From: an uncultured Bacteroidales bacterium
GTDB lineage: Bacteria > Bacteroidota > Bacteroidia > Bacteroidales > Bacteroidaceae
Assembly (NCBI GenBank): GCA_937906165.1
Contig: CALCYA010000121.1
Coordinates: 1-46,658, forward strand
Direction of reading: 5' to 3'
Length of the DNA: 46,658 nt
A program made the position numbers and the translations under genes. This document shows, piece by piece, positions 1-9,264 of this stretch; the first letter of the stretch is position 1; every line of letters starts with the position of its first letter. The notes beneath the pieces are model-generated. The model made no database searches. It had not been told where the DNA came from and worked only from the letters and a program-made list of their open reading frames with translations.

Positions 1-126
1 ATTGCAATAGTATTTTCGCTCTGTTACTCTCTTTTCCTAAATCACTCAACTTTTTTTGCTTAGCCCCCATACTTTGCCGGTGAGCCCCAAGATGGCTGAA
101 ACAATACAATCTGAAAACCAGTGTGT

Positions 127-1032
127 CTATCCTCCTTGCATAGAGAGTTGAATCAAGTACTCCTTAATTTGTCCTGCCGAGACATTTTTCAGGACTACCC
201 TCTTATCACTGTCAAGAAGATAAAGAACCGGAAGACCGGGAATGTCATACAATAGTTTCTCGTATATCACTCCCTTGTCATCACAGGCATCAATCCAGTC
301 CGGTGGAGCCGGGGCATTCATCCATGCCTCCGTTTTACCCTCAACACACACAAACAGGACTTTCAGGCGTCCGCTCCCGACAAAGTCATTGAATACAGGA
401 GAATCAAGCAATTCGCCCTTTACGATTGAACAGACCTCGCACTCCGGATCACCCAGGAACAAGAGCGTATACTCACTCTTCACACGCGAAAGCCTGCCGT
501 GCTTGCCCTCGCGTGTAAGATAGCTGAAATCGGCAGCCACAGTATGCAGACGATTCTTCTTTGCCATTTTCAAGTCAAAGGCAAATTGTTCCTTGTTGGC
601 CTCATCAAGCCCCTCAAGTTCATTAACTTTCTCAAGAAGCAGGATGTACAGCGATTCATTATAGAGCGGTGACATCGGCTCGGCAAGATACTTTTCACCA
701 AGTGCCATAAAATATCGCAGCATCTTCACATTTGCAGCTATCGAAGATGCGAAGTTGTCAAATGCGGCCTCTTTCTCGGTCACGTAAGGCATAATACTTA
801 TAAAGTTCGAGAATCCCTGTTCCGAGATATCCTTATTGCCGATAAGCGAGTAGTCGTCAAAGTCATACTTGTCCCAATAATGAAGAGCCAGATAGTTGGC
901 CCGCGCCTCGGGTCCTTTCAACGTCTGTGGCACATCGGGCAATGGGAAGCCTGCATTCTGTGCAACTGCAGCAATAGGCAAAAGGAACAGAATCACCAGA
1001 AAAAGTTTTCGCGCCAGAAACATATGATACAT
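127..1032 (-). CDS. DUF5106-type exported protein with thioredoxin-like C-terminus
   Basis: Predicted exported protein of 301 residues. An N-terminal hydrophobic signal ends near Ala-Val-Ala-Gln (residue 25). The helical middle resembles the DUF5106 region often found before thioredoxin-like domains in Bacteroidales. The C-terminal third has a thioredoxin-like strand followed by PECEVC, so a CxxC pair lies at about residues 198 and 201. A role in periplasmic thiol-disulfide exchange is inferred; the substrate is unknown. The reading frame opens further upstream with TTG at 1047, but the ATG at 1032 (or 1023) directly precedes the signal peptide and lies downstream of a well-formed promoter at 1059-1089, so I use 1032. 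It follows the fimbrial operon on the same strand but is separated from it by a terminator-like hairpin and its own promoter, so it is probably an independent unit. Confidence 0.75.
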   Translation of the reverse strand: MYHMFLARKLFLVILFLLPIAAVAQNAGFPLPDVPQTLKGPEARANYLALHYWDKYDFDDYSLIGNKDISEQGFSNFISIMPYVTEKEAAFDNFASSIAANVKMLRYFMALGEKYLAEPMSPLYNESLYILLLEKVNELEGLDEANKEQFAFDLKMAKKNRLHTVAADFSYLTREGKHGRLSRVKSEYTLLFLGDPECEVCSIVKGELLDSPVFNDFVGSGRLKVLFVCVEGKTEAWMNAPAPPDWIDACDDKGVIYEKLLYDIPGLPVLYLLDSDKRVVLKNVSAGQIKEYLIQLSMQGG

Positions 1033-1058
1033 TTTAGGAGACTTCAATATTCATATTG

Positions 1059-1089
1059 CAAATATAGGATATTTAATTGTCTTTTCAAA
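1059..1089 (-). promoter_or_regulatory. Bacteroidales-type promoter for the DUF5106 gene
   Basis: Read on the minus strand: TTTG (1086-1089), 19-nt spacer, TATATTTG (1059-1066). This matches the known Bacteroidales vegetative promoter pattern (-33 TTTG, -7 TAnnTTTG) exactly. Transcription would start near 1052, about 20 nt before the ATG at 1032. Confidence 0.75.
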
Positions 1090-1101
1090 GGACAAAACAG
1101 A

Positions 1102-1137
1102 GCAGAATCTCCTCCAATCCAAAAGAGGGGACTCTGC
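1102..1137 (-). terminator. Hairpin after the last fimbrillin gene
   Basis: A 13-bp stem (GCAGAATCTCCTC at 1102-1114 with GAGGGGACTCTGC at 1125-1137, wobble pairs on the minus-strand transcript) around a 10-nt loop. It is followed on the minus strand by TCTGTTTTGT. It lies 34 bp after the stop codon of the 995-residue gene, where the fimbrial operon would end. Confidence 0.6.
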
Positions 1138-1170
1138 CCTGAGAATTATCAAAAAATACAATACTCAATA

Positions 1171-4158
1171 TCACTCGACAGGTTCAAGAACCACATCCGT
1201 GTTGTTGAACAGTTCACTCAGACTGGCAATATGGAAATGGTAGACTCTACCATCTGTTGCTATATAGTCAAACTCTACCTCCTCTGTTGTCCAGCCAAAC
1301 TGATACTCCGAACGTAGATTCAGGCTATAGTTTCCGTCACTGGTCACCCTCACCGAGCCGATGCGTACTCCGTCCTTTGTACGTGCAAAAGCAACGAACG
1401 CATCAGCCGGCATAGGAGTCTTGACACCGTCTACATTGTAATGTATCGTACCATTTATTGTTTCGTTTGTCAGCTTAAATTTCTTCTCATAAAAAACCAC
1501 CTTCTCAACATTTGAACTTAGAGTTATAATTCCTGCCGATGTTATCTTGACTGTCTTGAACGGCAACGTCTTACGTTCACCACTCTGGTCTGCTGCGCTT
1601 GGGTCGGACGCGAGCGCTGCCGAAGTGCCGTATTTCCTTTCATCATCACGTGTGGCAGCAACAGTATACACAAAACGGCCATCGGGCAGTTGCTTAAGCT
1701 TTTCTGCATCAAGATTACACTCGGCCAGACGGCTCTCGTCTATCTGCAACATAGGAGCATCTATATATATCTCGAACTCCTCACCGAACGGGTCGACACA
1801 TTTGCCGTCACTACCCTGGAAACTGGTGACATCAAGAGTTATGTCAACATTCTGGTTGGGCAGATAACTCAAAGAGACGACATCGGTAACATCCTCATTC
1901 TGCCCTGTCACAATTGTGCCTTCACCGTTTATCTGGGCCGAGAAGCGGAATGGACGGTATGTTGAAAGTTCAAAGATTACAGAACGGTAAGAGTTGCCCT
2001 CATACGGAGTACTGTTATCAAGGACCGAAGTGCTTCCTGCCTGATTGGAAGATATGCGCACCACATCATCGCTTACGGCACGGTTTGTCCTCAGATGCAT
2101 TGTATAGTGACCTGTTTGAGAAGCAACAGTACTCTTTGGCATAAACATGAACATACGTCCACTCTTTGATGTCTGCCATATATCTTCCGGAACATTGTAA
2201 TAGTTACAATCCTGGCTTATACCGGCAGGCATATTTTCATCGGTATAATAGTCAAGAGTCTTTGAATAGAGAAGAAACTCATCCTTCTCACCGACATTAA
2301 TTGCACTGCCCGTAGCATTGTCAACCATAACCATATCAAAGCTGACATGGGCATATCTCTTACGGGGAACGAGCTTATAGAGAATTACCTCATCGGCAGC
2401 ATAGCCACCAGAGGCATTCTCGGGCTGATACTCATTGAGTCCTGATACTGTTATTGCACGCTGGTGACCGGCATAGACATAGCTTTTCTGCAGAGTCTCG
2501 AAAAATTCAGCCTCAATCCACAGACTGTCGACAAAATTGTCAGCCTGAGTCAGGATGTTCTCAAAATAGAGGCGATGCACACCCGGGCCGTCGACAATAT
2601 ATTCATATTTGTACTCGCAGTCCTTGAAATCAGCGCCGAACCACTCGTCATCATCCTTGCGGATGACCGGCAACTGCATTCCCGAAGCAGCACGCACGTC
2701 AAGGCTGTTTACCGTTACAAGAACAGGGAATGGATAGAGTATCTCCGGACAGCTCTCAGGAATATTGAACTTCAATGTCACGTACTGGCCTGTCTCGCCA
2801 CCGTACACCTGGGTTCCCACCCATGAAGGAGTAAACACCTGCTTCTTGATGACATTTATCTCTATTGTCCTTTGCAAACGGCCTTTCTTCAAAAGGATTG
2901 TACCCTTTTGTATATCCTTGCCCATGGGATTGAGCATTACTGTTATGCTGCCTTTTCCTGTTGAAGGGTCAAATGTATGGCTTCTGAATTCATGTTCAGC
3001 TACGTCATTGCTGCCTAACCATGATATCCTGGCAATATCTTCAGCACTCAACGCCTCACCGTCATTACGGCTTATTGTATAATATAGCGTATATTCATCA
3101 CCGGCCTCGTCCGACGGGATAACAACACCTGTTTTCTCTACCGCAAGCTTGTATGTACCATCTTGAACCTCCGGGACCCAGCTATCGATTGAAATCCATA
3201 CGTTGTTGGTGAATGGAGCGTCATGTGCATCTACGAACGTCGGCCTGCCATGAATGAGACTGCCACTGATGTTGAGCACATAAGAATGGTTTCTTCTTAT
3301 AAGCAGTTGCTCACCTTCTGCGTCAATGAGCGCGACACGGTAATAAAGCTGTTCGTCTGAACCCGGCACATTTCCACGTATGATAACGCTTACAGGATTA
3401 TCTATCCTATTCTCATGCTCAAATATATACTCCTCACCCTTTGTGTTGACATCCTGGATATCACTCATGAGAGCAGTGTTCTGCGGCAATGTGACATACT
3501 CATCAGTTCCCGGCCACGCAAAGCCTTCCTCGTTAGAGTGAGGGGCGACTGTTCCGAATGCATGTATGCCGGTTGCCACAAAGCCGGTAACATTCAGATA
3601 CTCGGTACTCCAGTCTGCGATAGAAATTTTGGCCTGATTTCGTATCATCTCTATCGAGCCTTTGGCTGCAAGCTCCTGCTGGAATACCTGGCCTTTGCCG
3701 CTCGCCTCAAATCGTGCCCAATAGATAAGCATACCCGAAGCACCCTCCATATCAGCCATCACTGCAGCCTCGGTCTTGTTCATAAAGTCGTCGTCGCTGT
3801 AGAGGCTCGGATTCTGGTTCGCAATGAAATGTATGATTCTTGTTTCCTCGGGCACATTGGCACTGAAACTGCCGGTGGTTCCCGATGTGGGTACTGGATT
3901 TGCGTTTGCAGTAGCAATGAACAGGCCATAAGTATTGAAGCAGAAGAGTGTTATATTCTGTACATCAATGCCGTCAGGATCAACCGCACGAACCTCGACC
4001 CTCTTCATGTCAGGCACAGCCGCATTGAAAGTGATGTTCACATACCCCTCGGGAGTATTGCCGGCCGGTGGCAAGGAGATATCGTCCTGGACGCATGACA
4101 CAAGAGTGACAGCAGCACCAAGCACAGCAACAAACATATTAAATAATCTTTTTTTCAT
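1171..4158 (-). CDS. Large fimbrillin-like lipoprotein (DUF4906-like), last gene of fimbrial operon
   Basis: A 995-residue predicted lipoprotein with Lys/Arg-rich start, hydrophobic segment and lipobox LVSC (Cys22). The first 350 residues have the look of Mfa-like fimbrillins: a beta-rich head, an early VRAVD site near residue 57, and a 'hxxVxhFcFNtyG' strand. The remainder is long and beta-rich and resembles the DUF4906 family of Bacteroidales fimbrial operons. By position (fifth fimbrillin-type gene) and size, it may be a tip adhesin analogous to Mfa5 of Porphyromonas gingivalis, but no von Willebrand factor A domain was recognised. The upstream 765-residue gene ends 35 bp before the start, so the two are probably co-transcribed. 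Ligand unknown. Confidence 0.7.
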   Translation of the reverse strand: MKKRLFNMFVAVLGAAVTLVSCVQDDISLPPAGNTPEGYVNITFNAAVPDMKRVEVRAVDPDGIDVQNITLFCFNTYGLFIATANANPVPTSGTTGSFSANVPEETRIIHFIANQNPSLYSDDDFMNKTEAAVMADMEGASGMLIYWARFEASGKGQVFQQELAAKGSIEMIRNQAKISIADWSTEYLNVTGFVATGIHAFGTVAPHSNEEGFAWPGTDEYVTLPQNTALMSDIQDVNTKGEEYIFEHENRIDNPVSVIIRGNVPGSDEQLYYRVALIDAEGEQLLIRRNHSYVLNISGSLIHGRPTFVDAHDAPFTNNVWISIDSWVPEVQDGTYKLAVEKTGVVIPSDEAGDEYTLYYTISRNDGEALSAEDIARISWLGSNDVAEHEFRSHTFDPSTGKGSITVMLNPMGKDIQKGTILLKKGRLQRTIEINVIKKQVFTPSWVGTQVYGGETGQYVTLKFNIPESCPEILYPFPVLVTVNSLDVRAASGMQLPVIRKDDDEWFGADFKDCEYKYEYIVDGPGVHRLYFENILTQADNFVDSLWIEAEFFETLQKSYVYAGHQRAITVSGLNEYQPENASGGYAADEVILYKLVPRKRYAHVSFDMVMVDNATGSAINVGEKDEFLLYSKTLDYYTDENMPAGISQDCNYYNVPEDIWQTSKSGRMFMFMPKSTVASQTGHYTMHLRTNRAVSDDVVRISSNQAGSTSVLDNSTPYEGNSYRSVIFELSTYRPFRFSAQINGEGTIVTGQNEDVTDVVSLSYLPNQNVDITLDVTSFQGSDGKCVDPFGEEFEIYIDAPMLQIDESRLAECNLDAEKLKQLPDGRFVYTVAATRDDERKYGTSAALASDPSAADQSGERKTLPFKTVKITSAGIITLSSNVEKVVFYEKKFKLTNETINGTIHYNVDGVKTPMPADAFVAFARTKDGVRIGSVRVTSDGNYSLNLRSEYQFGWTTEEVEFDYIATDGRVYHFHIASLSELFNNTDVVLEPVE

Positions 4159-4193
4159 AGCTCTGAAGATTCTCCGTTAGTTATTGGTATATC

Positions 4194-6491
4194 CTATTTC
4201 ACATATGCATCGCGCACACAGCGTATCGCTGACTGGTTCGCATTAGCATTGTCATTCTTGTTATTGTAGACAGGACCGCTTGCCGACATATAATAGCTTC
4301 CGTTAAGCAGATAGTCAATGGCATCGGCATCCTGATTCTCCGTACCCTGCAGCCCGATGATTATGTCTATTTCGGCCTTTGTCGGAACCCTCCAGTCGTC
4401 AAGGACAACGGCATTGCCGTTCTCATCCTTGTAGACCTCAACATAGTTCAGGCAATGTTCGCGCAGAATCTCCATACGGTCCGCGATTCCGTTCCTGTTA
4501 TTGTCAAGAATGGTTCCGGTTATCTTTCCGTCTTCGGCAACAGTATAATTGCTGAAATCTTTTATATCATCAAGATTTCCGTAATTTGTATATATTGCGC
4601 CAAGGCGCGATGCTATCATGAATGAAGGCGACACAAGCTTGGCATTGTCGGCTCCCGGATCTGTGTAGCCATCCGTTATACGCGGATGTCCTACCTTGTA
4701 TTTATCCGAAGTCGCGGTCACCCTGATATGATACATGCGGGCATTGGTAGATGTCTCACATGTGCCGACGATTGTCGGTTCATTGTTGTCCGCGCCCCAT
4801 TCATAGAAAGATGTTGTCGATTTGCCGTTCCTGTCTGTTTCTGTAACAACCTTTGAGTGCCAGAAAGCATTCTGGTTGAGGCCAGCGTTCCAACCACCGG
4901 CAGTATAACTGTCTGTGTAATAATTATAGTTACCATTCCACGATGTCCCGTTCACTCCAACAGACACATACCGCGCAGAACCTTTCTGTTCGTATGTAGT
5001 TACACTGCCTGTTCCCCTCTTGAAGTCATCTCGATAAGAGTACCAGCCCAGCTGGTTAGTGATATATACAAGCGGATACTGCTCTACCCATACCGTATCC
5101 TTGAGTCCTTCGGCATTCTCCACCTCGAACATGAAATAACGTATTGTATTGTTCTCAGGAATAGGGCTGTCAACAGTAATGTTTCCCGATATGCCTTGAG
5201 CCGTTGCCGTTATTCCACCATCAGGATATCTCTGTTTACTGCCGAACTTGTCAATGTAATAGGGATAACTGGTATTGTTGTTCAGCAATGTGACGGTAAC
5301 ATCCGAAGAGGAAGAGAAGAGCAAGGTTGTAGAATCCACAGCAACGTTATGCATCTTAATTGTATCATGGTTCACCGTAAGATATTTGGGTGCATTCGCG
5401 CCATTGACATCTACGTCTACGACAGTCCAGTCACGGACATAGTACTTGAGGTCCTCAATCACTATCGGTTCTGTCTCCTCCTCGGCACCGGGAGCATTTA
5501 TTGTACCGGAAACCCTATAGTAGTTGTTACGTTTGAAATAGTGTTTGCCTGCCGGACGCAATGCTATCTGATAGTAGCTGTTTTCATGTATCTTGCCATC
5601 ATAGTCCACAGGGATATTCACAATGAGAGAGGTACCTCTTTCAAAGAACTCGTTATTCTCCCACGAATGGCTGTACAAGTATGCCGTTACCATAACAGAA
5701 TCCGCATCCCACTTGAAATAGCGTCCGGTACTCTTGTCAGGAGTACGCAACAGGGGTTGGGGTTTCTCGTCCTGGCTGGCAAGAGGTATGACAGAAGTGC
5801 TGTAGGGGAGATTACGCAGATAGTAACCGATATGTGCATTGCTGACGAAATCGACATCACTGCCCTTATAAAGGACTATGTCGAGTTTGGCCGCTGCACG
5901 GCGCAGGTTGACCTTCAGGCGAGTCTTTTCCTTGTCGATACCGTCATAGAGCACCACTGCCGAAGGGGATGATGGCTCCACGACCACAGTTCCAGGAAAA
6001 GCGGCACCGTCCATAAGGAAACTGCCGGGTGCATTCTCTACACCAGAGCCTGTCATATGTATTCTTTCATCGACCTGATTGAGACTATGGAGCGACTCGA
6101 TATCAGCAAGATCCGCAAAGGTACTTTCGGGATGAGTGCTGTTGGCAATCACATATACATAATACTTGGCATCCTTCGTAAAGACTCCCGCACGTTTTGT
6201 CTTGAGCCTTATCGTGCCGGCATATGAGGGGACCACATTGACACGCTCGCTGTATTTGAACTCTCCGCTCTCCTCAAATATCACGATATCAAGATGATTC
6301 ACACTCCACTCCAGTTCATTGTCAGCCACTGTGGCACGTGTCATCAATCCCCCTGTCACAATATCAAGAGAGATATAATCGTTGTCCGATGACAAAGTTC
6401 CGTATTCCTGTTCATCGTCCACACATGAGTGCAAAGCAGCAACAGCAATTGCCAGGAAGAGAGAATATATAAAGCGTTTCATGGTTTTCAT
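4194..6491 (-). CDS. Mfa-like accessory/tip fimbrillin with C-terminal lectin-like module
   Basis: A 765-residue lipoprotein with lipobox LHSC (Cys23). The N-terminal half resembles Mfa1/Mfa4-type fimbrillins, with an MTRAT site at residues 50-54 and the strand 'hDIVIFEESGEF'. The last ~110 residues carry a different module containing DWRVPTKAEI and ending near IRCVRD. That signature is common at the C-terminus of Bacteroidales fimbrial tip proteins and related to the Fib_succ_major/DUF1566-type lectin-like fold. This suggests an adhesive tip subunit; it is inferred, not shown. The start is 9 bp from the stop of the preceding 504-residue gene. A second ATG three codons in (6482) is also possible. 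Confidence 0.72.
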   Translation of the reverse strand: MKTMKRFIYSLFLAIAVAALHSCVDDEQEYGTLSSDNDYISLDIVTGGLMTRATVADNELEWSVNHLDIVIFEESGEFKYSERVNVVPSYAGTIRLKTKRAGVFTKDAKYYVYVIANSTHPESTFADLADIESLHSLNQVDERIHMTGSGVENAPGSFLMDGAAFPGTVVVEPSSPSAVVLYDGIDKEKTRLKVNLRRAAAKLDIVLYKGSDVDFVSNAHIGYYLRNLPYSTSVIPLASQDEKPQPLLRTPDKSTGRYFKWDADSVMVTAYLYSHSWENNEFFERGTSLIVNIPVDYDGKIHENSYYQIALRPAGKHYFKRNNYYRVSGTINAPGAEEETEPIVIEDLKYYVRDWTVVDVDVNGANAPKYLTVNHDTIKMHNVAVDSTTLLFSSSSDVTVTLLNNNTSYPYYIDKFGSKQRYPDGGITATAQGISGNITVDSPIPENNTIRYFMFEVENAEGLKDTVWVEQYPLVYITNQLGWYSYRDDFKRGTGSVTTYEQKGSARYVSVGVNGTSWNGNYNYYTDSYTAGGWNAGLNQNAFWHSKVVTETDRNGKSTTSFYEWGADNNEPTIVGTCETSTNARMYHIRVTATSDKYKVGHPRITDGYTDPGADNAKLVSPSFMIASRLGAIYTNYGNLDDIKDFSNYTVAEDGKITGTILDNNRNGIADRMEILREHCLNYVEVYKDENGNAVVLDDWRVPTKAEIDIIIGLQGTENQDADAIDYLLNGSYYMSASGPVYNNKNDNANANQSAIRCVRDAYVK

Positions 6492-6499
6492 TAGTTATG

Positions 6500-8014
6500 T
6501 TATAACTGTCTAATCCTTATAATCTTTGGGTCACTTCCACTATTGGGCCAAGCAATCTTCTCGCTTGTACCATTAATGAAGAGATAGAGAGAAGAACCGT
6601 CGGGCATCCACGACTGCGTATATGTAATTCCGAAATCCACTCCAGTACCGGAGTTTGCCGGGTTAAGCGGGATAACGACAATCCTGTACCAGTTTTCCGA
6701 ATCAGCAACCCAATCGGCAGGATCTGTAAGCTGCACATCCGGTGCATTGCTCTTGTACACTCTTATCTCGTACTCGGTATCGGCCTTGTTCACAACCGGA
6801 GTCCAGGTCTGCATTTCAGGCTTGTCCATTTTGAACCATACCGTGAAGGCGTCGCCCTCTTTCTGATTGTCGTCACTGTTATACTTCATCACGGGCTCAA
6901 TTGTGATCTCTTCGGATGGAGTGATATAATCGGGGACTACCGGATTGTGGTATGTGGGATATGCAAACTCGCCACGTTCCCAATTGTTCTCCTCCTCGTC
7001 ATATTCCCAGTCAAGGACCTCATAATCGATTTCTATGCCGCTTGTGATACCGGTGATGTTAAAACGGTAGATATGGTTACGTACAATATTTGCCTCACTC
7101 TTGTCTATAAGGTCTCCATTGGCATCGTAAGAACCGAACCTTATCGAGTTAGGGAACTCAAGAGGCTCCTGGCTGCCGTCACCCAACGTGACGCTTATAT
7201 TGGGACGGTTATCTGCCGTATGGAGCACATTGAACTCGGGAACATATATCCAGTAGCGCCTGCCCGGCTCATATTCATACAGGGCAAGCGGTGTATCCAC
7301 ATAGCTGTGAAAGGCATTCATGCACTGCTCCTGGTCAAGAGCCGTTGTATATGCGACAGACGACCAACCCGAAGGCATACAGTATCCTTTACTGTTGTGG
7401 TTATTCAGGAAGGCGGCATCAAGAGAATAGCCGTTGGCAAGCATCTCGTTGCTGAGCACAACCTCAACCTTTGCCATAGAACGCAGAAGTGCAATCTCGC
7501 CTGCATCCTGCTGCTCGCTGCCGTCAGCCTCGAACTGCATGACGCCCCACATAGGGATGTATCCATAGGGATAGACAACATTGCTCAAATCATAGTAAGT
7601 ACCGTCAAGATCACCTACATTTGCATGGCAGTTTGCAAAAACCATAACCTTGTACTGTGTCCCGGACTTGAGTTGCAACGCGGTGACATCACCGGCAAGC
7701 CTATACTCACTCTCACTCACCGGCCAGTGCATCAGATTTGCCACCTCGCCGATATAGCTGCCGGCTGTGCTGAAAAAGAAGACTCTCAAACCGTCATACG
7801 CTATGCGATTATCGTAAGGCACTGCTTCTGCTGTAATATAGCCCTCTTCCCAGGCAGCCCTTGTCTGCCTGCCGGCATCATCCACTGTCAGGGTAAACAT
7901 CACCTTCTTCAGCACCCCGTCATCGGCACATGGAGCGTCATCGATGATGGAGTTACACGATGAAAGCGTGTAAACCGCCAATAGGATAAACAAGAATCTC
8001 AATTTCTCAAACAT
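6500..8014 (-). CDS. Mfa-like accessory fimbrillin lipoprotein
   Basis: A 504-residue lipoprotein with lipobox LSSC (Cys20). It has a fimbrillin N-domain (strand 'YDGLRVFFFSTAGSYIGEV') and a QTRAAW site at residues 50-55. That site resembles the Arg-protease maturation site that frees the donor strand in type V pilins. The gene begins only 4 bp after the stop of the anchor gene, so it is surely co-transcribed and perhaps translationally coupled. It probably corresponds to an accessory subunit (Mfa3/Mfa4 position). Exact place in the fibre unknown. Confidence 0.75.
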   Translation of the reverse strand: MFEKLRFLFILLAVYTLSSCNSIIDDAPCADDGVLKKVMFTLTVDDAGRQTRAAWEEGYITAEAVPYDNRIAYDGLRVFFFSTAGSYIGEVANLMHWPVSESEYRLAGDVTALQLKSGTQYKVMVFANCHANVGDLDGTYYDLSNVVYPYGYIPMWGVMQFEADGSEQQDAGEIALLRSMAKVEVVLSNEMLANGYSLDAAFLNNHNSKGYCMPSGWSSVAYTTALDQEQCMNAFHSYVDTPLALYEYEPGRRYWIYVPEFNVLHTADNRPNISVTLGDGSQEPLEFPNSIRFGSYDANGDLIDKSEANIVRNHIYRFNITGITSGIEIDYEVLDWEYDEEENNWERGEFAYPTYHNPVVPDYITPSEEITIEPVMKYNSDDNQKEGDAFTVWFKMDKPEMQTWTPVVNKADTEYEIRVYKSNAPDVQLTDPADWVADSENWYRIVVIPLNPANSGTGVDFGITYTQSWMPDGSSLYLFINGTSEKIAWPNSGSDPKIIRIRQL

Positions 8015-8018
8015 AGCG

Positions 8019-9059
8019 TCAATTCATTGATTGGTTATTCAATACTACCCTCCATGAGTTCACAATGATGGATGAAGATATCCAGCGTCCTGCCTCATCG
8101 AGGAAGAAAGTCATATTGTACTCATCCTGGCGGTCGAGGTACTCCTGATTGCTCATAGCCTTGTTATAGTTGCCCTTCACAAGAAGTGCATAGTCGATAA
8201 GTGGCACCGAGAGGACCACCTCGTCCTTTTCAAGGTTCCGCACAACAAGTACCGGACGGTTGCCATCCACCAGACGGCCGGTTGTAAGTTCCGCGACAGC
8301 AACACCTACCGATGATGCCGCACGTGTTTCATTGTCATTGTAGATATCGGCATTGATATCGGCGCTGCCGGTCTGCAGGCTCCATGGTTTGTATACAATC
8401 AGCTCGTCATCAAGGAGCGAGTTGTCGTAATCCATATAACCGTTGTAGTCCTGTATCTCGAACGAGAAGAGTTCGGGATTCACATCCTCACCCGATAGCT
8501 GCTGCAGAATCACGCGAACCACATTGGTATTCTTTGTCAAGGATATTGTCTCGTAATGTATTCCGGGAGCATCAGTCAGAGTCGCCTTCAACGATCCATG
8601 GAACAGAGGGGCAAGATCCTTGTCTACAATGCCGTAGCCTTCTGAAGCAATACGGTTCATACGGCATTTCAGTTCTTCCTTTGTTGTTGCGCCTATCTGC
8701 GCTTCGGGGACAACAAACGAATCACCGTCACCAATTCCGCACCACGCCAGGAATTCATAATCGCCAGCCTTTAGTTCTACAGGCAAGGCGTAGTTTTCGT
8801 CGGCAAGTGCCGCACCGCTTTCCTGCCCTTGATAAACAAGGACACCGCTGCTGTCGAACACATAAAGCGCCACAGAAGTAACCTCATGATTGAAAGCATC
8901 GGCAAACTTCATGTTCATGTCGTACTTGAACCTTATTCTATAATGTACAGAACAGTCGCCCTCATCATCAAAGATAACGCTGTTGTCACACGACATTAAG
9001 ACAGTTGCCAACAGAGCCAGCAGCACTCCCATCCTACTAAAGATTGATGTTTTATTCAT
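8019..9059 (-). CDS. FimB/Mfa2-family fimbrial anchor lipoprotein
   Basis: A 346-residue lipoprotein with lipobox LMSC (Cys24). The N-terminal half matches the FimB/Mfa2 pattern: 'SVHYRIRFKYDMN', then 'VTSVALYVFDSSGVLV', then a 'LKAGDYEFLAWCGI' strand. In Porphyromonas this subunit caps and anchors the fibre in the outer membrane and controls its length. Unlike its neighbours it has no TR-A site near residue 50, which fits an anchor that is not processed. It lies directly after the major fimbrillin, as mfa2 follows mfa1, but the gap of about 200 bp between them is full of hairpins. Confidence 0.82.
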   Translation of the reverse strand: MNKTSIFSRMGVLLALLATVLMSCDNSVIFDDEGDCSVHYRIRFKYDMNMKFADAFNHEVTSVALYVFDSSGVLVYQGQESGAALADENYALPVELKAGDYEFLAWCGIGDGDSFVVPEAQIGATTKEELKCRMNRIASEGYGIVDKDLAPLFHGSLKATLTDAPGIHYETISLTKNTNVVRVILQQLSGEDVNPELFSFEIQDYNGYMDYDNSLLDDELIVYKPWSLQTGSADINADIYNDNETRAASSVGVAVAELTTGRLVDGNRPVLVVRNLEKDEVVLSVPLIDYALLVKGNYNKAMSNQEYLDRQDEYNMTFFLDEAGRWISSSIIVNSWRVVLNNQSMN

Positions 9060-9121
9060 ATGTGTCTGTTTTTATATATTATCCGTACCTGGTATGCACA
9101 GTAGTAAATTCAAATCCGGTG

Positions 9122-9229
9122 GAAACCCTAATCGACAAGGTTTCAGTCACGTGCCTTTCTTTGCACCGGCACGTCAAGTGCGTCTTGCTTTGTTTTGAAT
9201 GTAGTGTGGGGTTGTCCCACACTACATTC
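9122..9229 (-). promoter_or_regulatory. Hairpin cluster between major fimbrillin and anchor genes
   Basis: Three inverted repeats lie in the 205-bp gap. The strongest is a perfect 14-bp stem, GAATGTAGTGTGGG (9197-9210) with its complement (9216-9229) and a 5-nt loop. The second pairs ACGTGCC (9149-9155) with GGCACGT (9168-9174). The third pairs GAAACC (9122-9127) with GGTTTC (9139-9144). On the minus-strand transcript the strong stem is followed by an A-rich, not U-rich, stretch. It therefore looks less like a simple terminator and more like an mRNA-stabilising or processing structure that keeps fimbrillin mRNA more abundant than downstream genes. Confidence 0.6.
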
Positions 9230-9264
9230 TTGATAGTATAGGTTCTGTTTAGAATAGTTTTGTA

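Noticed and set aside
1..126. Gene or promoter at the left edge
   Set aside because: Only 126 bp after a stop codon; CATACTTTG near 70 lacks the two-base gap of TAnnTTTG, and no frame of useful length is present.
4857..5972. Long open frames antisense to fimbrillin, tamB and susC genes
   Set aside because: They arise from codon bias on the opposite strand; the sense frames have lipoboxes, family motifs and operon spacing, the antisense frames none.
9197..9229. Simple intrinsic terminator after the major fimbrillin
   Set aside because: Strong stem but no U tract on the minus-strand transcript, and the anchor gene downstream has no promoter that I could find.
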